A stretch of 64,000 bases of DNA. It comes from Diploptera punctata. Its lineage: Eukaryota > Arthropoda > Insecta > Blattodea > Blaberidae. This document shows positions 20,754 to 31,959 of this stretch, one piece after another. The position numbers were made by a program, and so were the translations under genes. Location of the stretch: assembly GCA_030220185.1 (NCBI GenBank), contig JASPKZ010008351.1, positions 806,001 through 870,000 of the forward strand, given 5' to 3'. The notes under the pieces are model-generated. The model saw only the letters and a program-made list of their open reading frames with translations. It was not told the origin of the DNA and made no database searches. Numbering within the stretch: the first letter of the stretch is position 1; each line of letters opens with the position of its first letter.

Positions 20754-21318
20754 TCAAAACTTCTTCCTGGATGACTTACGCCGATAAGATGGCTCCGAAA
20801 CATCTGTTATAAGATGCCAGCAGTAATCAGCAAACATGTTGGTCACTGTTTTCCCTTTATAACGCCTTTCCATTTCTAAAATGTTTTCATGGAACCTTTC
20901 GCCCTGTTCATCACTGACATCACCCAAGTTCGGTGAAGAATCACTATGTTTAACAGGTCGCATGGCAGACTGCAAATTTGGATACTGAAGAGAATGCTTA
21001 TTTTTTAAAGTGAAACCAGATATATTGACCATACAGAAATAAGTCAGTGATGTGGTCCGTATGTTCCCTCCACAACATTGGAATGGCAAATGGCATGCAC
21101 GAATGCGAACCTTTTAACCATCCTATTAAAATCCTTTGGCAGTTTGTACAGCAAAAATTGGGGACCCAATATTTATCAGTATCTCCAAATTTACTATAGT
21201 TCCCGAAATATAAATTGTACGCCTTTATAACTAGTTCTGCGCTGAGATTTTGTACAATACTCTCCACATACGTAACAGAATAAATTAGGAGAATTCTTAC
21301 AGCGGCGAGACATTGCAA
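20754..21318 (-). pseudogene. Arthropod repetitive protein family fragment (probably transposon-related), frameshifted
   Basis: Two overlapping minus frames form one protein: first IYSVTYVESIVQNLSAELVI, a CCTNC segment and SCMPFAIPMLWREHTDHITD (21318-21050), then ISGFTLKNKHSLQYPNLQSA, LGDVSDEQGERFHENILEM and MFADYCWHL (21045-20754). From memory this wording matches an uncharacterised family present in many copies in insect and other arthropod genomes. A frame shift lies near 21045 and the middle of the family sequence is missing. The function of the family is unknown to me. Confidence 0.65.
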
Positions 21319-21319
21319 A

Positions 21320-22100
21320 ATTATAAAAACACTAAAACTTACATATTAAAATATATTATAGTAGATTGTTTTAATTAAATTTCTTTATAATTATACACAA
21401 TAATGCATATATCAACACTTCACAATCACAATGATGTAATGTAAGACAAACTGCACAGAACGAGGTACTACAAGCCATTACTTCAAGTATTTGACAGTGG
21501 CAATCAGGAAATTTTGTATACCTGTGTATTCCTGAGGGTTTAACAATCCCTAAGAGTAATAAAACCGCGCAAAAGAAAAAGAAGGGTGACCAGTTTGAGA
21601 GACAATAGCGCCTGCGACTCTCACGGAAATGATCACTTCTGCTAAAGGTTGTCGTCGAAATATCTGACTCCAGTTAGGTGATTGGAAAAAACTAATATAA
21701 TTTTCGTCCGAAAACATAGTTATTGATATATTTTGAGCTTGCGAGCAATTCTTTGTTGTTGTAATTATACACACTGCAAATCACCTTGAGTATTTTTATG
21801 TAAAGTTCTAGTATTTTTCTGTTTAGCATCTGTATTTGCACACTCACTAGTTGAAATGGACAGGAGAAGAACAAGAGGAAGACCAGCCAAGAGATGGATA
21901 GACAGGGAATGTACATCCAATACATCTTCCTCCGAGGAGTGATTTTAGAAATAAACAGGATGAAAATCCTACAAATTATGATTAAGAAGAAGAAGAAGAC
22001 TAGAAGGAATGCTCTCATTCACATTTACACTAGAACTTGAGACACTATTACTTATCCACGGTCTCCACATAGTTGCGACTGATTTTAATTTAATGCTATA
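21320..22100. other. Mostly anonymous AT-rich sequence
   Basis: The only recognisable piece is at 21856-21910 (plus), reading MDRRRTRGRPAKRWIDR, the basic C-terminal signature of LINE reverse-transcriptase proteins. Nothing else is supported. Confidence 0.45.
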
Positions 22101-22116
22101 CAATAACCGTTTTAAT

Positions 22117-22581
22117 TATATTTGAAAAGAAAAATATACGCCTAGACTGGGATTTGAACCCAGGACCTTTGACTTTCTATGTCAATGCTCTTCCATCTGA
22201 GCCACCTAGGCCTCTAATCTAAACGCGTATTTTTCTCTTACACATAGTTAATTCCCTAACCCCAAATGCTATGAGCCATTGCTACGATTTTTGCAAATGG
22301 CGGCTTCTTTATTAAGAAGACTTTTTATTGGGAATTTAAACATTACTTATAAAACCAGTCATGCTTCTTTCAATGTTAATATAGCATTTGGGTTTAGGGA
22401 ATTAACTATGTGTAAGAGAAAAATACGCGTTTATATTGGAGGCCTAGGTGGCTCAGATGGAAGAGCATTGACATAGAAAGTCAAAGGTCCTGGGTTCAAA
22501 CCCCAGCCTAGGCATATATTTTTCTTTTCAAATATAATTTGTCCATCATTAAGATGTTAAAAAAACGAATAATATTAACAA
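22117..22581 (+). repeat. tRNA-palindrome SINE (subfamily P-c), 12-bp target duplication
   Basis: AACCGTTTTAAT flanks the element at 22105-22116 and 22582-22593. The order is inverted tRNA head (about 22141-22213), core (TTTGCAAATGGCGGCTTC), direct tRNA head (about 22441-22513, GCCTAGGTGGCTCAGATGG) and one tail (AATTTGTCCATCATTAAGAT...). The direct head folds with anticodon loop ATAGAAA and a short variable region. Confidence 0.9.
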
Positions 22582-22599
22582 AACCGTTTTAATACTTAG

Positions 22600-23360
22600 C
22601 TGCCTTGTGAAAACTGAAATTTTGCAACCCTGATTAAGAGTACAGATGGAGTAGACAATTGCCTGTCTAAACAAAATTCTTAAACAATATTGGCTGTGAT
22701 TAGTGCAGTCTTATTGAAAGCAACATAATCGCCGAGCAGCAAGACATAACACATGTTATTCAGGAGAACGCTGCGATATCAATATATTGAAGTAGTACTT
22801 AATTACTGTACGTTTTCACCTAAGATTTAAATTAAAATTCTTTATATCTCACCTCATATCCAGTCTTCTAATTATACGAAGTGAGGTTAAAAAAAAATCA
22901 ATCTTAAATTAAACCTCATAGTGATTTTTCTTATAAAAGTTTAATGTTTTCACCTATTTAGAAAAAAAAATTGAATGTGTAAGTTTATTTTTTTTTGCAA
23001 TTGTCACAATTTATGCAAAACAATAATTATTAGAATATTTCAAAATATAAACCCTGAAGTTAATAATTGCAATATTACACAGTTTTTTTTACAATTTTCA
23101 TCTCTCATAACTTAACATCGTACAAGTTATCTTTCTCTCATATTTTTATGTTAAGTTCACAACACACACTTTGCCATACACTCTCTCATATACATTAACA
23201 TATCATCACAATGTAAAAGGAAGTATAGTTTTTTTTCTGTGTCCAGTCCTTCCATAAAAAAAGTCTCTTAATTTTTTTTGTAATCACATTATTAAAAACA
23301 AAGAGAATATTGAATATAGAAAATATTTCACAAAATATTCCCTCCCCTCTCCATAATGTC
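22600..23360. other. TNPO3 3' flank, no other gene seen
   Basis: AT-rich sequence. On the minus strand an AATAAA at 22984-22989 lies about 380 bases beyond the TNPO3 stop and could be its polyadenylation signal. Confidence 0.45.
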
Positions 23361-23368
23361 TGTTGTTG

Positions 23369-26149
23369 TCAACGGAATAAACGAGCAAAGTCCCTCAATG
23401 CATGTGATAAACCTTTTGAACTTTCTGCACTTGTAAGTGAGTGGTGAAAGTCAACAAGCTGTTTTTGAGTTACTGTGACAGATCCACCAGAATTTTGCAT
23501 GGGTAAAGCTTTGACAGCAAGCTCCAACCACTGACATACAGCAGCCCTATCGTACAGCATTAATTCTATAATGACATCGGCTACGTCGGACAACATGTAG
23601 GAATGCAGACAGAATACAGAAGCATGGATCAGGTTGCTCACCAATGCTTGGCCATTTTCTCTTACAATTCCTTTTACCAATGTATTCTTCCTGCCTTCAA
23701 AATCTTCATGATTCTCATTATTTCTTCCAGAATGGATAAGGTCATAAAAGAATTTCATGACAGATGCATTGGCATCTCTATGATCCAAGGTAGAAGCTAA
23801 AAGAGCACATTGTATTATAGAACTAAGTGCTGGACACTGAAGAAATGGTACCGGTGCCCTTTGTAAAAACCTTGCAGATAGCCTAAATAGATCATCTACA
23901 GTATCAGGATGATTCTTTAGACCATTTGTTTCTTGTAAAATTATAAATGTAGGTCCTAAAAATGCTTGTAACATGTCCAATAATCCTTGTACACAACCCG
24001 GCTCTGAGGCATATTCATCCACCAGAATGCTTCCCAAGTATAAAAAACAGCTATGTTGATGCATCTGATAAAGAGTAACAATCTGTTTCACAAGAGGCTC
24101 CAGAAGATGAGCAGATTGTTTACCTACACACCGAACTGCAAATCGGAGACATCTACAGCATCGTTCCATTACTCGCCCATCAGCCTGATACTTTGTACAA
24201 GCATTGGATAAGATGGGCCATATCTCTGAAAGAATATTTGAACATGGATGAACTGCTCCATTTTCAACATGAGGATTTGTATGCCTGAAGATGGCTGCTA
24301 ATCTATCTAACCAGAGTGCAGGATCTGTTTTGGTTCCTCTTTCAGTCTTCACATCATTTTCTACAAGATGGCATAGAGGATTAATCTGATACCAACAAAT
24401 TTCTTTCATTGCATGCTGAATCTGATCTGGAGGCATTCGTCCTAATATAACAGAAACACCTTTTAAAAGACCAATGGCAGCCTCGTTAGAAATGCTATAA
24501 TTATCCAAGGATTGAATAATCTGTACAAGTCCATTGAAATGCACACCCATGTGATCTCGACAGGCACTGCATATGCTCTGCAAAGCACTTGCAGCTGCTG
24601 TTGCTTGCTGTGGCTGCTGTAGGCAATAGAGCAGAAAGTTTAAAATAGGATGTAAAGATTGTGGATGCCGCTCTATCCACTCACATAGCTCTCCAAGCAA
24701 GAGAACTGAGGTATGTCTTACAGCTATATGAGAATTTTCAGGCAGATTTAGGATGGCTTCGACGACTTTTGGAACCACATCATTTTCTTCTGGTAGAATA
24801 TTTTTGGCTACAGCCTGCATTATAAATAAAGCAGCTTCTGTTGAATCCCATGTCACGCCTGTACCATGCAGGCTCATGAACATTTGTCTAAAGCAATTGG
24901 ATGAACCAACAATGAAAACTACATCTTTAATGAGCTCTGAAACCTTTAGACGAAAATCAGCAAAATCATCGCCATCTTCCAGCAAACCTTCATGATCTGG
25001 TTCCATCTGACAATGGCGACACAAAGCTTCTATTAATCGTTCCACATAAGGTTTAATAAAGCTGTTAAAGCATCATTATTCTTCCGATATAGATCTTCTG
25101 ATAAACGATACCACAAATTAAAAGTAATTTCTGCAACCTCATAGTCATGATGGCCTACACATGTTAAAACCAAGTCCAATACTTTAATGGCAAAATGGGG
25201 TTTATTATTTGTCTCCACATTCACTATCTTCTCTAAGAATGATTCTGCTAATTCAGTAAAGATACGACAATAGTTCATGGACTTTTCCTGATCTTCATGA
25301 GCAACAGAAAGGTGAAACCCATTTTCAAGTGATATGACGCCTTGGAACAACTGCAACTCAAGAGACTGCTGGTTATTATTGTCCTCCAGACACTGCAAAA
25401 GAGTACAGACACAATCAGTTGCAGCCTCATGGACTACAGGGACTGCCTGATGGTTAGAAAGAATATGAAAGGCATGTGCGACAACAATATTCTCAGCAAT
25501 TTCTGCTAATGTGATGGCTTGAATGGATACCCAAGAAGTGAAACATTTTAATATTCGAGTATGGATAGAAGGATTCTCACCACCACTATTCAGACAAGCT
25601 TTCAAAAATTCAGTAACTGTTGGAGCTGCTGAGCTTAGTTCTTGTTTTATTTCAAGTCGTCTATTAGCTCCAAGCCTCAGAGAACGAGAATTGACTTCTT
25701 CAGGCAGAACTGTCAAAATTTCTAGTAAAGGCCATACACTTGATTGACCAAACTTATTAATAAGATCTACAGCAGGTTTCTGCCATGATGACATTTGAAG
25801 AGCTAGATCCGCTAGTGCTAGACAAAAGCTGAGTAACTATTACAGTATTTGTAGTATCATTAACTTGTCCTATATGGTCCATTAGAGAGAGCCGCAAAGA
25901 GTCATGTGCTTCTACCGGAAGTTCATGGAAAGATAATTGGATTTTGGTTCGCATAGTTTGTGCAGCAAAATAACATGACTCGACGTCTCTTTTCTGCTGA
26001 AGCATTTCATCTGCAATCTTCCACGAAAATACTGATCTTTGTAGCTCCCCAAGCCATAATGATGCCTTTTCCTTCTCAGAAGGATTTGGATTGTGATATA
26101 ACGTAAATACAGCCTGGTAAACTGTATCCAACTGCGGAGACGAATCCAT
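23369..26149 (-). CDS. TNPO3: Transportin-3 (importin-beta family), one exon, two one-base frame breaks
   Basis: Transportin-3 is a nuclear import receptor that carries SR-rich splicing factors into the nucleus. The 2781 bases would encode about 926 residues (human 923), alignable from end to end: [20 protein letters not shown] and [12 protein letters not shown] at the N-terminus, [79 protein letters not shown] and the ending [10 protein letters not shown]. Three frame blocks (26149-about 25825, about 25822-25060, about 25057-23369) are joined by an apparent extra base in an A-run at 25824-25827 and an apparent missing base at 25058-25060. Both are homopolymers, so assembly error is as likely as decay. 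The ATG lies just after TTATTTTAG, a plausible 3' splice site of a 5' UTR intron. No intron interrupts the coding region; a retrocopy is possible, but 3' poly-A is not evident. Confidence 0.9.
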
Positions 26150-26240
26150 TTGAACCCTAAAATAATATTCAAATATGTTAACAAATATTCTCAAAAAAAT
26201 CTAATAAACATTTGATTTCACTTTACTATTATTTTATACT

Positions 26241-26514
26241 CATGGTGCAACAGGCCTAGAAAGCTCATGGCCTAGCAGCTGACTGCTAGCCTCACATCCA
26301 CATGTGTTAATCACAGAGATGGATGATCATCAGTTTTTTCAACCTGGAGCTGCCACTTATTGTAGCTACCAAATTCCTCTCGATGCTGGGTGGGCATTGG
26401 TTTCATACTGGTCAAAATTCCATGAGAAGATTTTTTCCCCCATGGGGATTCAAACCAGTGTTTGTCCTGTAGCTCTGTCTACTAATTCATCATGCTAGGC
26501 TACAGCACAGGACA
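26241..26514 (-). repeat. tRNA-headed SINE, family S1 (minus), diverged
   Basis: The body is collinear with the copy at 42501-42835 (AACAGGCCTAGAAAG at the left, GGCTACAGCACAGGAC at the right). It lies just upstream of TNPO3 exon sequence. Confidence 0.8.
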
Positions 26515-26599
26515 TTATTATATATATTTCACTTTTTTTAGTATTATTTAAGATTAGCAGAGGATATTAGATTGAAAAAATGGACACTAAGAGGATTAT

Positions 26600-26900
26600 A
26601 TTTGAAGAGAAAAATTTTCGCCTAGACCGGGACTCGAACCCGGGACCCTTGGCTTTCCGGGCCAAGTGCTCTACCAACTGAGCTACCGAGGCGAGTTACG
26701 ATCTGTATGTTGTAATTACAACGTACATAAGAGAAAAATTTGCGTCTAGATCGTAACTCGCCTCGGTAGCTCAGTTGGTAGAGCACTTGGCCTGGAAAGC
26801 CAAGGGTCCCGGGTTCGAGTCCCGGTCTAGGCGAAAATTTTTCTCTTCAAATATAATTTATCCTTCAATGAGAAGTGTTAAATTAATAATAAAATCGTCG
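26600..26900 (+). repeat. tRNA-palindrome SINE (subfamily P-a), minimal form, 14-bp target duplication
   Basis: ACTAAGAGGATTAT flanks it at 26586-26599 and 26901-26914. Order: inverted tRNA head (about 26624-26696), a very short spacer around TTGTAATTACAA, direct tRNA head (26760-26832), and tail AATTTATCCTTCAATGAGAA. This is the smallest copy, nearly a perfect hairpin. Confidence 0.92.
26760..26832 (+). tRNA. tRNA-like sequence (SINE head), probably a pseudo-tRNA
   Basis: 73 bases fold as a cloverleaf: 7-base acceptor with one mismatch, D-arm GCTC/GAGC, anticodon stem TTGGC/GCCAA, T-arm CCGGG/CCCGG with loop TTCGAGT. A-box TAGCTCAGTTGG and B-box GGTTCGAGTCC are intact, so RNA polymerase III could start here. 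The anticodon reads GGA (Ser), but there is no long variable arm and there is one extra base before the anticodon stem. It is one of many repeats of the same sequence. Confidence 0.45.
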
Positions 26901-26913
26901 ACTAAGAGGATTA

Positions 26914-27308
26914 TTTATATATTAAATTTGGGAATTTTTAACATTATGAGGTTCAATTCATAAGAATTAAATGAATCGTGATTCCTTCTTACCTCATACT
27001 ATGTTTTTTTAAACACAGCCCTGCAGTATCAGCTCGAACCAAGCTTGATTACAAAGTTCTTCAAAAATACAACAGATGGCAGTTTAGAAAAGATTCATTC
27101 AAAAGAACACCAGATGGCAGTTTAGAAAATAATTCCTTCAAAAGAACACCAGATGGCAGTTTGGATAATTACCGGCAAAAGAAAAAATTGACAGTCGTGA
27201 AAACAGCTGATAATGGTGACAATATGGGTCGCTGATACTGCAATGCTGTTTTTAAAAAAACATAGAAGTATGAGGTAAGAAGGAATCACGATTCCTTTAA
27301 TTCTTACC
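26914..27308. mobile_element. Foldback element FB1 with a partial internal tandem repeat
   Basis: Arms (AATCGTGATTCCTTCTTACC and mirror GGTAAGAAGGAATCACGATT) enclose about 240 bases. The loop holds about three imperfect 36-base repeats around ACACCAGATGGCAGTTTAGA. AAGAGGATTA stands before it (26904-26913) and after it (27309-27318). Confidence 0.7.
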
Positions 27309-27361
27309 AAGAGGATTAACTTAAAACTGCTGTAAGATCAAGGGTTAGAAAAAGAAAAATG

Positions 27362-27655
27362 GTACAGTGATCCCACTACAGGCCATAGGAGAGCCTTGGG
27401 GTAGTAGAAGGTTAAGGCTCCCACTTTTTCTAGACAATTGGCACATAATGTCAGCCAGGTTGTCAGCCCTGCATGACGGCTGCTTTACCCTCAGAACAAA
27501 TGTCTGGTATTTATTTCCGTTAGAGGCTGAGTCGACTCCAGGGTCATGGTGCCACCAGAGTGTTTAGGTCTGTTTAAAAATCCTGACCCACCAGGAATCA
27601 AACCCTCGACCTTCCAGTTTATTGCGTATGGCCTTAACCAACTACGCTACAGCAT
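27362..27655 (-). repeat. tRNA-headed SINE, family S3 (minus)
   Basis: It is collinear with 13150-13447: GTGATCCCACTACAGGCC at the left, GGCTGAGTCGACTCCAGGGT in the body and a decayed tRNA head at the right. Confidence 0.85.
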
Positions 27656-27999
27656 TAGTATGTGTTTATGTATACAAGGGGTGAAGCTGAAGGATCTCAA
27701 GTTACCAAAACTAAATTTGTACATTGTATATTGTATGTGTGATGTAAGTAGCAAGAAAATACTGTGGGTTTTGTTGTTGCGCCAATAAATACATCCTATA
27801 CTGAGGACTTATTGAATGATTCTGAACAAATACATTCTCCAAGATGGAGGTTCCTCTGTTGTCAATTGCGGTGAGTGTTTATTTAGTATATTCACAGCAA
27901 TCCTCCTTATCTAAACATCATCTATACATAAAAACTTCCACTCATCCTAATCTGAGCTCCTTTCTGTACACAATACTAGTACATATCATCTACATAATG

Positions 28000-28384
28000 T
28001 TTTTTTTTTTTCAAATGCCCCAGGTTGTCTTTCGACATTCCTGGTTTCTCTCCTGGCATGGCGTACTTGTTGCCCACTTCTCAGGTTGGGGCACCTGGAA
28101 GGTGGGGTTATGTTGCCCCGATGATATGATGGTGATGATGATAGTGGTGCACCAGGAGAGTCCCTAATCCTAAGCTTAACCTAAGATGAATATGAATGAT
28201 GATCACTGCGATGGCCATATGATTTTGGGGACCGTTTGGGCCTTAAAGTTTTCCTGACATTTGTCTTACAGGTGAGGAAAAACCCCGATAAGAACCTCAC
28301 CCAGAAAAACTGTCCCAACCGCGAATCGAACCCAGGCCCGCTGCGTGACAAGGCAGCACGCTACCCCGAGACCACAGCGGTGGA
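28000..28384 (-). repeat. tRNA-headed SINE, family S2 (minus), 13-bp target duplication
   Basis: The tRNA head (TCTCGGGGTAGCGTGCTGCC on minus) is at the right; the poly-A tail appears as T-run 28000-28010. CATCTACATAATG flanks it at 27987-27999 and 28385-28397. This copy looks full length. Confidence 0.92.
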
Positions 28385-28682
28385 CATCTACATAATGTGA
28401 TGTGTTGAATATTATATTTTAAATTTACAACTTTTCTTTCTCAATTTATAACTTATTTTATGTAAAATTTAGCTGGTGAAAAAACGAAAATAAAAATTAA
28501 TTCAATATATAAATTAACAATAAACCATAATAACTCCATCTATTCACTGAGAATGGAACTCAAAGTATTAAATGACAGTGGATTGGCACTAAACTTGCAC
28601 ACATACACAATTTTACCATGAGCAAAAGGAGATTAATCAAATTTTTATTTCTAACATATTTAATTAAACAGGATTCAAAGAT

Positions 28683-29005
28683 ATATTTGAAGAGAAAAAT
28701 GTTCGCCTAGACTGAGACTTGAACCCGGGACCTTTGGCTTGCCAGGCCAAATGCTCTACCAACTGAGCTACCGAGGCGAGTTACGATCTAGACGCAAATT
28801 TTTCTCTTATATACGTTGTAATTCCCTCTCGCCAAATGCTTTTGAAACCATTGTTTCTATCTTTGCAAATGGCAGCTTCTTAGTTAAGAAAACATTTATT
28901 GGGAATTTAACATTACTTTATAAAGCTAGTAAGGCTTCTAATTATGTTTTTATTATTAATTTAACATTTCTCAATGAAAGATAAATTATATTTGAAGAGA
29001 AATTA
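28683..29005 (-). repeat. tRNA-palindrome SINE, one arm only
   Basis: A minus tRNA head (about 28706-28780), the core TTTGCAAATGGCAGCTTC and the inverted tail (TTTTTATTATTAATTTAAC) are present; the direct tRNA head is missing. Confidence 0.8.
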
Positions 29006-29409
29006 TTATTTTAAGAATCATATCAGAAAATTGTCTTCAGCACTGAAAACAAATAATACTTACATTAAATGAAGACTCAGGAAAATAACAGATTCTGGTA
29101 TGTTGTTGAAAACTTTGGTTCAGGATACAAAATCTGGAAGAGGGTTTAATAACATTATTTTTACTAATTGAATTTAGTTTAAGCACTCTGCAGATTCTAG
29201 TCATTTCATTCTTGTTCATTAGTTTAGACTCAACAACTCTTGAGTTTTGTTAAAATTTGAATAGGCAAACCTTACTATGGCTTATGGAATCTGAAGGATC
29301 AAGACTCTCCAGAAGTCCATACCTTAAGAAACTGAATCATGCTTTTGATTTCCAACTTTCCTAAAATTCATCTGAATATTATTCTCCCATCATTAAACTG
29401 TTGTTTAAT

Positions 29410-29844
29410 TGACGTTTTTATTATTAATTTAACACTTCTCACTAAAGGATAAATTATATTTGAAGAGAAAAATTTTCGCCTAGACCGAGACTCGAACCCG
29501 GGACCCTTGGCTTTCTGGGCCAAGTTCTCTACCAACTGAGCTACCGAGGCGAGTTGCGATCTAGACGCAAATTTTTCTCTTATATACGTTGTAATTCCCT
29601 GGCTTTATAAAGTAGTGTTAAATTCCCAATAAATGTCTTCTTAACTAAGAAGCTGCCATTTGCAAAGATAGAAGGAAAGGTTTCAAACATTTGGCGCGAG
29701 GGAATTACAATGTATATAAGAGAAAAATTTGCATCTAGATCGCAACTCGCCTCGGTAGCTCAGTTGGTAGAGCACTTGGCCCAGAAAGCCAAGGGTCCTA
29801 GGTTCGAGTCTCGGTCTAGGCAAAAATTTTTCTCTTCAAATATA
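29410..29844 (-). repeat. tRNA-palindrome SINE (subfamily P-a), 11-bp target duplication
   Basis: TGTTGTTTAAT flanks it at 29399-29409 and 29845-29855. The tail is at the left end (GACGTTTTTATTATTAATTT), then inverted tRNA (about 29479-29551), core (GCTGCCATTTGCAAAGATAG), direct tRNA (about 29748-29820). This is the same order as 22117-22581, in the opposite orientation. Confidence 0.92.
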
Positions 29845-29859
29845 TGTTGTTTAATATCT

Positions 29860-31230
29860 TAATTTGTATGACTGTGATCTGTTAACAATGATTCTGTACA
29901 TTTGAAAGTTGTCACTTTCTCATAAGAATAAATTACCTATATAAATTCTGTCATCATCTGCCTTATTTTGTTCATGACATATTTTATTCAATATTTATGC
30001 AATACTAACTCTGAGATAAGTTCCAGTTATATTGTAAACAAACTTGCATATAGTATTACTCCATCTACTGGGCAAACCATGGTACTACTTTTAAAACTGC
30101 CATATGACTGAATCGTGCATGGAACTGACAATGATTGAAACATTGTTATTATCAGAGACTGGAAATGGATCAAATCTATCTTCAATTTGAAAGTGAATCT
30201 GTACGAATTATACCTTTGTGATTCAAACGCCACAGTTTTATTTTGCCTTTTTAAATATAAATGCCTAATTTACGAAATAAATGCTTTTTGTTGCCTTTAT
30301 TTGATTATTTTTCTATTTATTAATTTATTACAAAAAATTGCCTATAGGTATATTTTAATTTATTTCCATAACCGTTACAATGAAAGTGACTTCACCAAAT
30401 ATTGTCGTTCAGTCAGTTCGCCTAAAATTTACCAACTAAAGTTTATCATAATAAAGAAAGCACCTCCTTTTTAACATTCTGAATAGGTCATAGAATTATT
30501 TTGCAGTGACTGACCCTTTAAGAAATACGGCTACCGGAATGTATATATAGTGCATGAATGTCAGCAGAAAGTGTATGCGATAGATAATATAAAAACATTT
30601 GTAACAATTGATTATACCACAAAAAAAAAAAAACACTGTTTGCACTTTCTTAAACAAATTATTTTCCAGGAAATGACATTGCAGAAAAATATAATTGACA
30701 TATTTACATCATAGAACATCAAATTAATTAATACCTATAACGTTGGTTATAAATTTCTCCACTAGGGTGCATTCTTACAATATTGCGATCCTTTGGCAAT
30801 AAATAATATTATGATCTGGTTGCAGTGATAAACAAAGGAAGGAAATGAAGTGTACCAATCATTTCTCATTTGTTTTTAAACATTGCCGTTTACATTAGAT
30901 ATATAAATATTTTAAAATAACTATAGTTAAATAATGATTTGTGAGTAAACAGCTTAATTTTATTCGTTAAATAGTCCTAACAAATGATAATTTGTTGGTT
31001 GGAAAACCATAGAATGTATTCAATGTGGATGAGACAGGCATTCTCTTTGTAACAATAAGTGCTGCCATGCAAAAAATGTATAAATAACGGAAAGTGGTTT
31101 AATTACTGTTTGTGTTTATTTGAAAAGGCAACAATGAGTGTGGGTCTAACTTTATTTTTCTTTCAGTTTTCATTGCGACGTTGTTGCAGCTAGCAACAAG
31201 ATGCTAAATTCAGTGTTCATTTCATGCTAT
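29860..31230. other. No gene seen
   Basis: Long AT-rich stretch. A 95-codon open frame at 30187-30474 is rich in Phe, Leu, Ile and Tyr and matches nothing I recognise; it is probably chance. Confidence 0.5.
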
Positions 31231-31237
31231 TCTTTTT

Positions 31238-31948
31238 GCAGACGATTTAGCTCTTCTGGCACTTTCCAAAAATGATTTGCAACGATCAATTTATAATTTA
31301 CAAACAATAGGTGCCAAATTTAATATGGAAATATCAATTAACAAAACTAAAATTATGGCATTTCATGGGAAGGACCCCATACAAAGTAAAATCTGTCTCC
31401 AGAATAAAATTTTAGAGAGATCTAATCAATTTAAATATCTTGGATATTATATCTCTATCTGGGATGAAAAGGATATCCCTGAAAAAATTACTAGTTATAA
31501 TAAAAGTTTAGGAATTATCAATCAAGTTATGAAACCATCCCTTGTATAAAAAAACACCAGATTATGTTTATATAACACTTTGGCTAGACCAGTGTTGACC
31601 TATGGTAGTGAAGCATGGACACTAAAAAGACAACATGAAAGCAGAATAACGGCTTGTGAAATGAGATTCATGCACAGAACAGCGGGTTACACCAGATGGG
31701 ATCGGAAAAGGAACACCGATATCTTAAAAGAATTGAAGACTACGCCAATTTTGGAATATATTAAACAGTACCAACTAAATTGGAAACACCATCTTGAAAG
31801 AATGAGTTCAAATCGGATCCCCAAAGCTGTTTATAATTATATACCAAGAGGACGAAGATCACTGGGCCGTCCTATGAAACGCTGGAGAGAAAATTTTCTA
31901 TTGGATCGTAACAGGCCTTGGCCTAATACGTGGAAGGAAGAAGAATAA
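31238..31948 (+). mobile_element. LINE (family L2) reverse-transcriptase C-terminal half, one internal stop
   Basis: The frame begins with the catalytic FADD-type motif (LFADDLALLA, 31240), followed by FNMEISINKTKIMAFHG, QFKYLGYYIS and YGSEAWTLKRQHESRI. A TAA at about 31547 splits it, and it resumes to 31948 ending SLGRPMKRWRENFLLDRNRP. The 5' part is missing. Confidence 0.88.
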
Positions 31949-31959
31949 GAAGAGAAAAC

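Noticed and set aside
26150..26194. Upstream in-frame ATG extending TNPO3 by 15 residues
   Set aside because: It lies before a TTATTTTAG acceptor and the family N-terminus starts at the downstream Met.
26978..27235. 85-codon frame with repeated FKRTPDGSL
   Set aside because: It lies entirely in the loop of a non-coding foldback element; the repeats are explained by a 36-base DNA tandem repeat.
16961..29830. Series of apparent tRNA genes
   Set aside because: They are repeated SINE heads within palindromes, with mismatched anticodons and extra bases, not independent tRNA genes.
30187..30474. 95-codon hydrophobic plus frame
   Set aside because: Low-complexity AT-driven composition, no splice or homology support.
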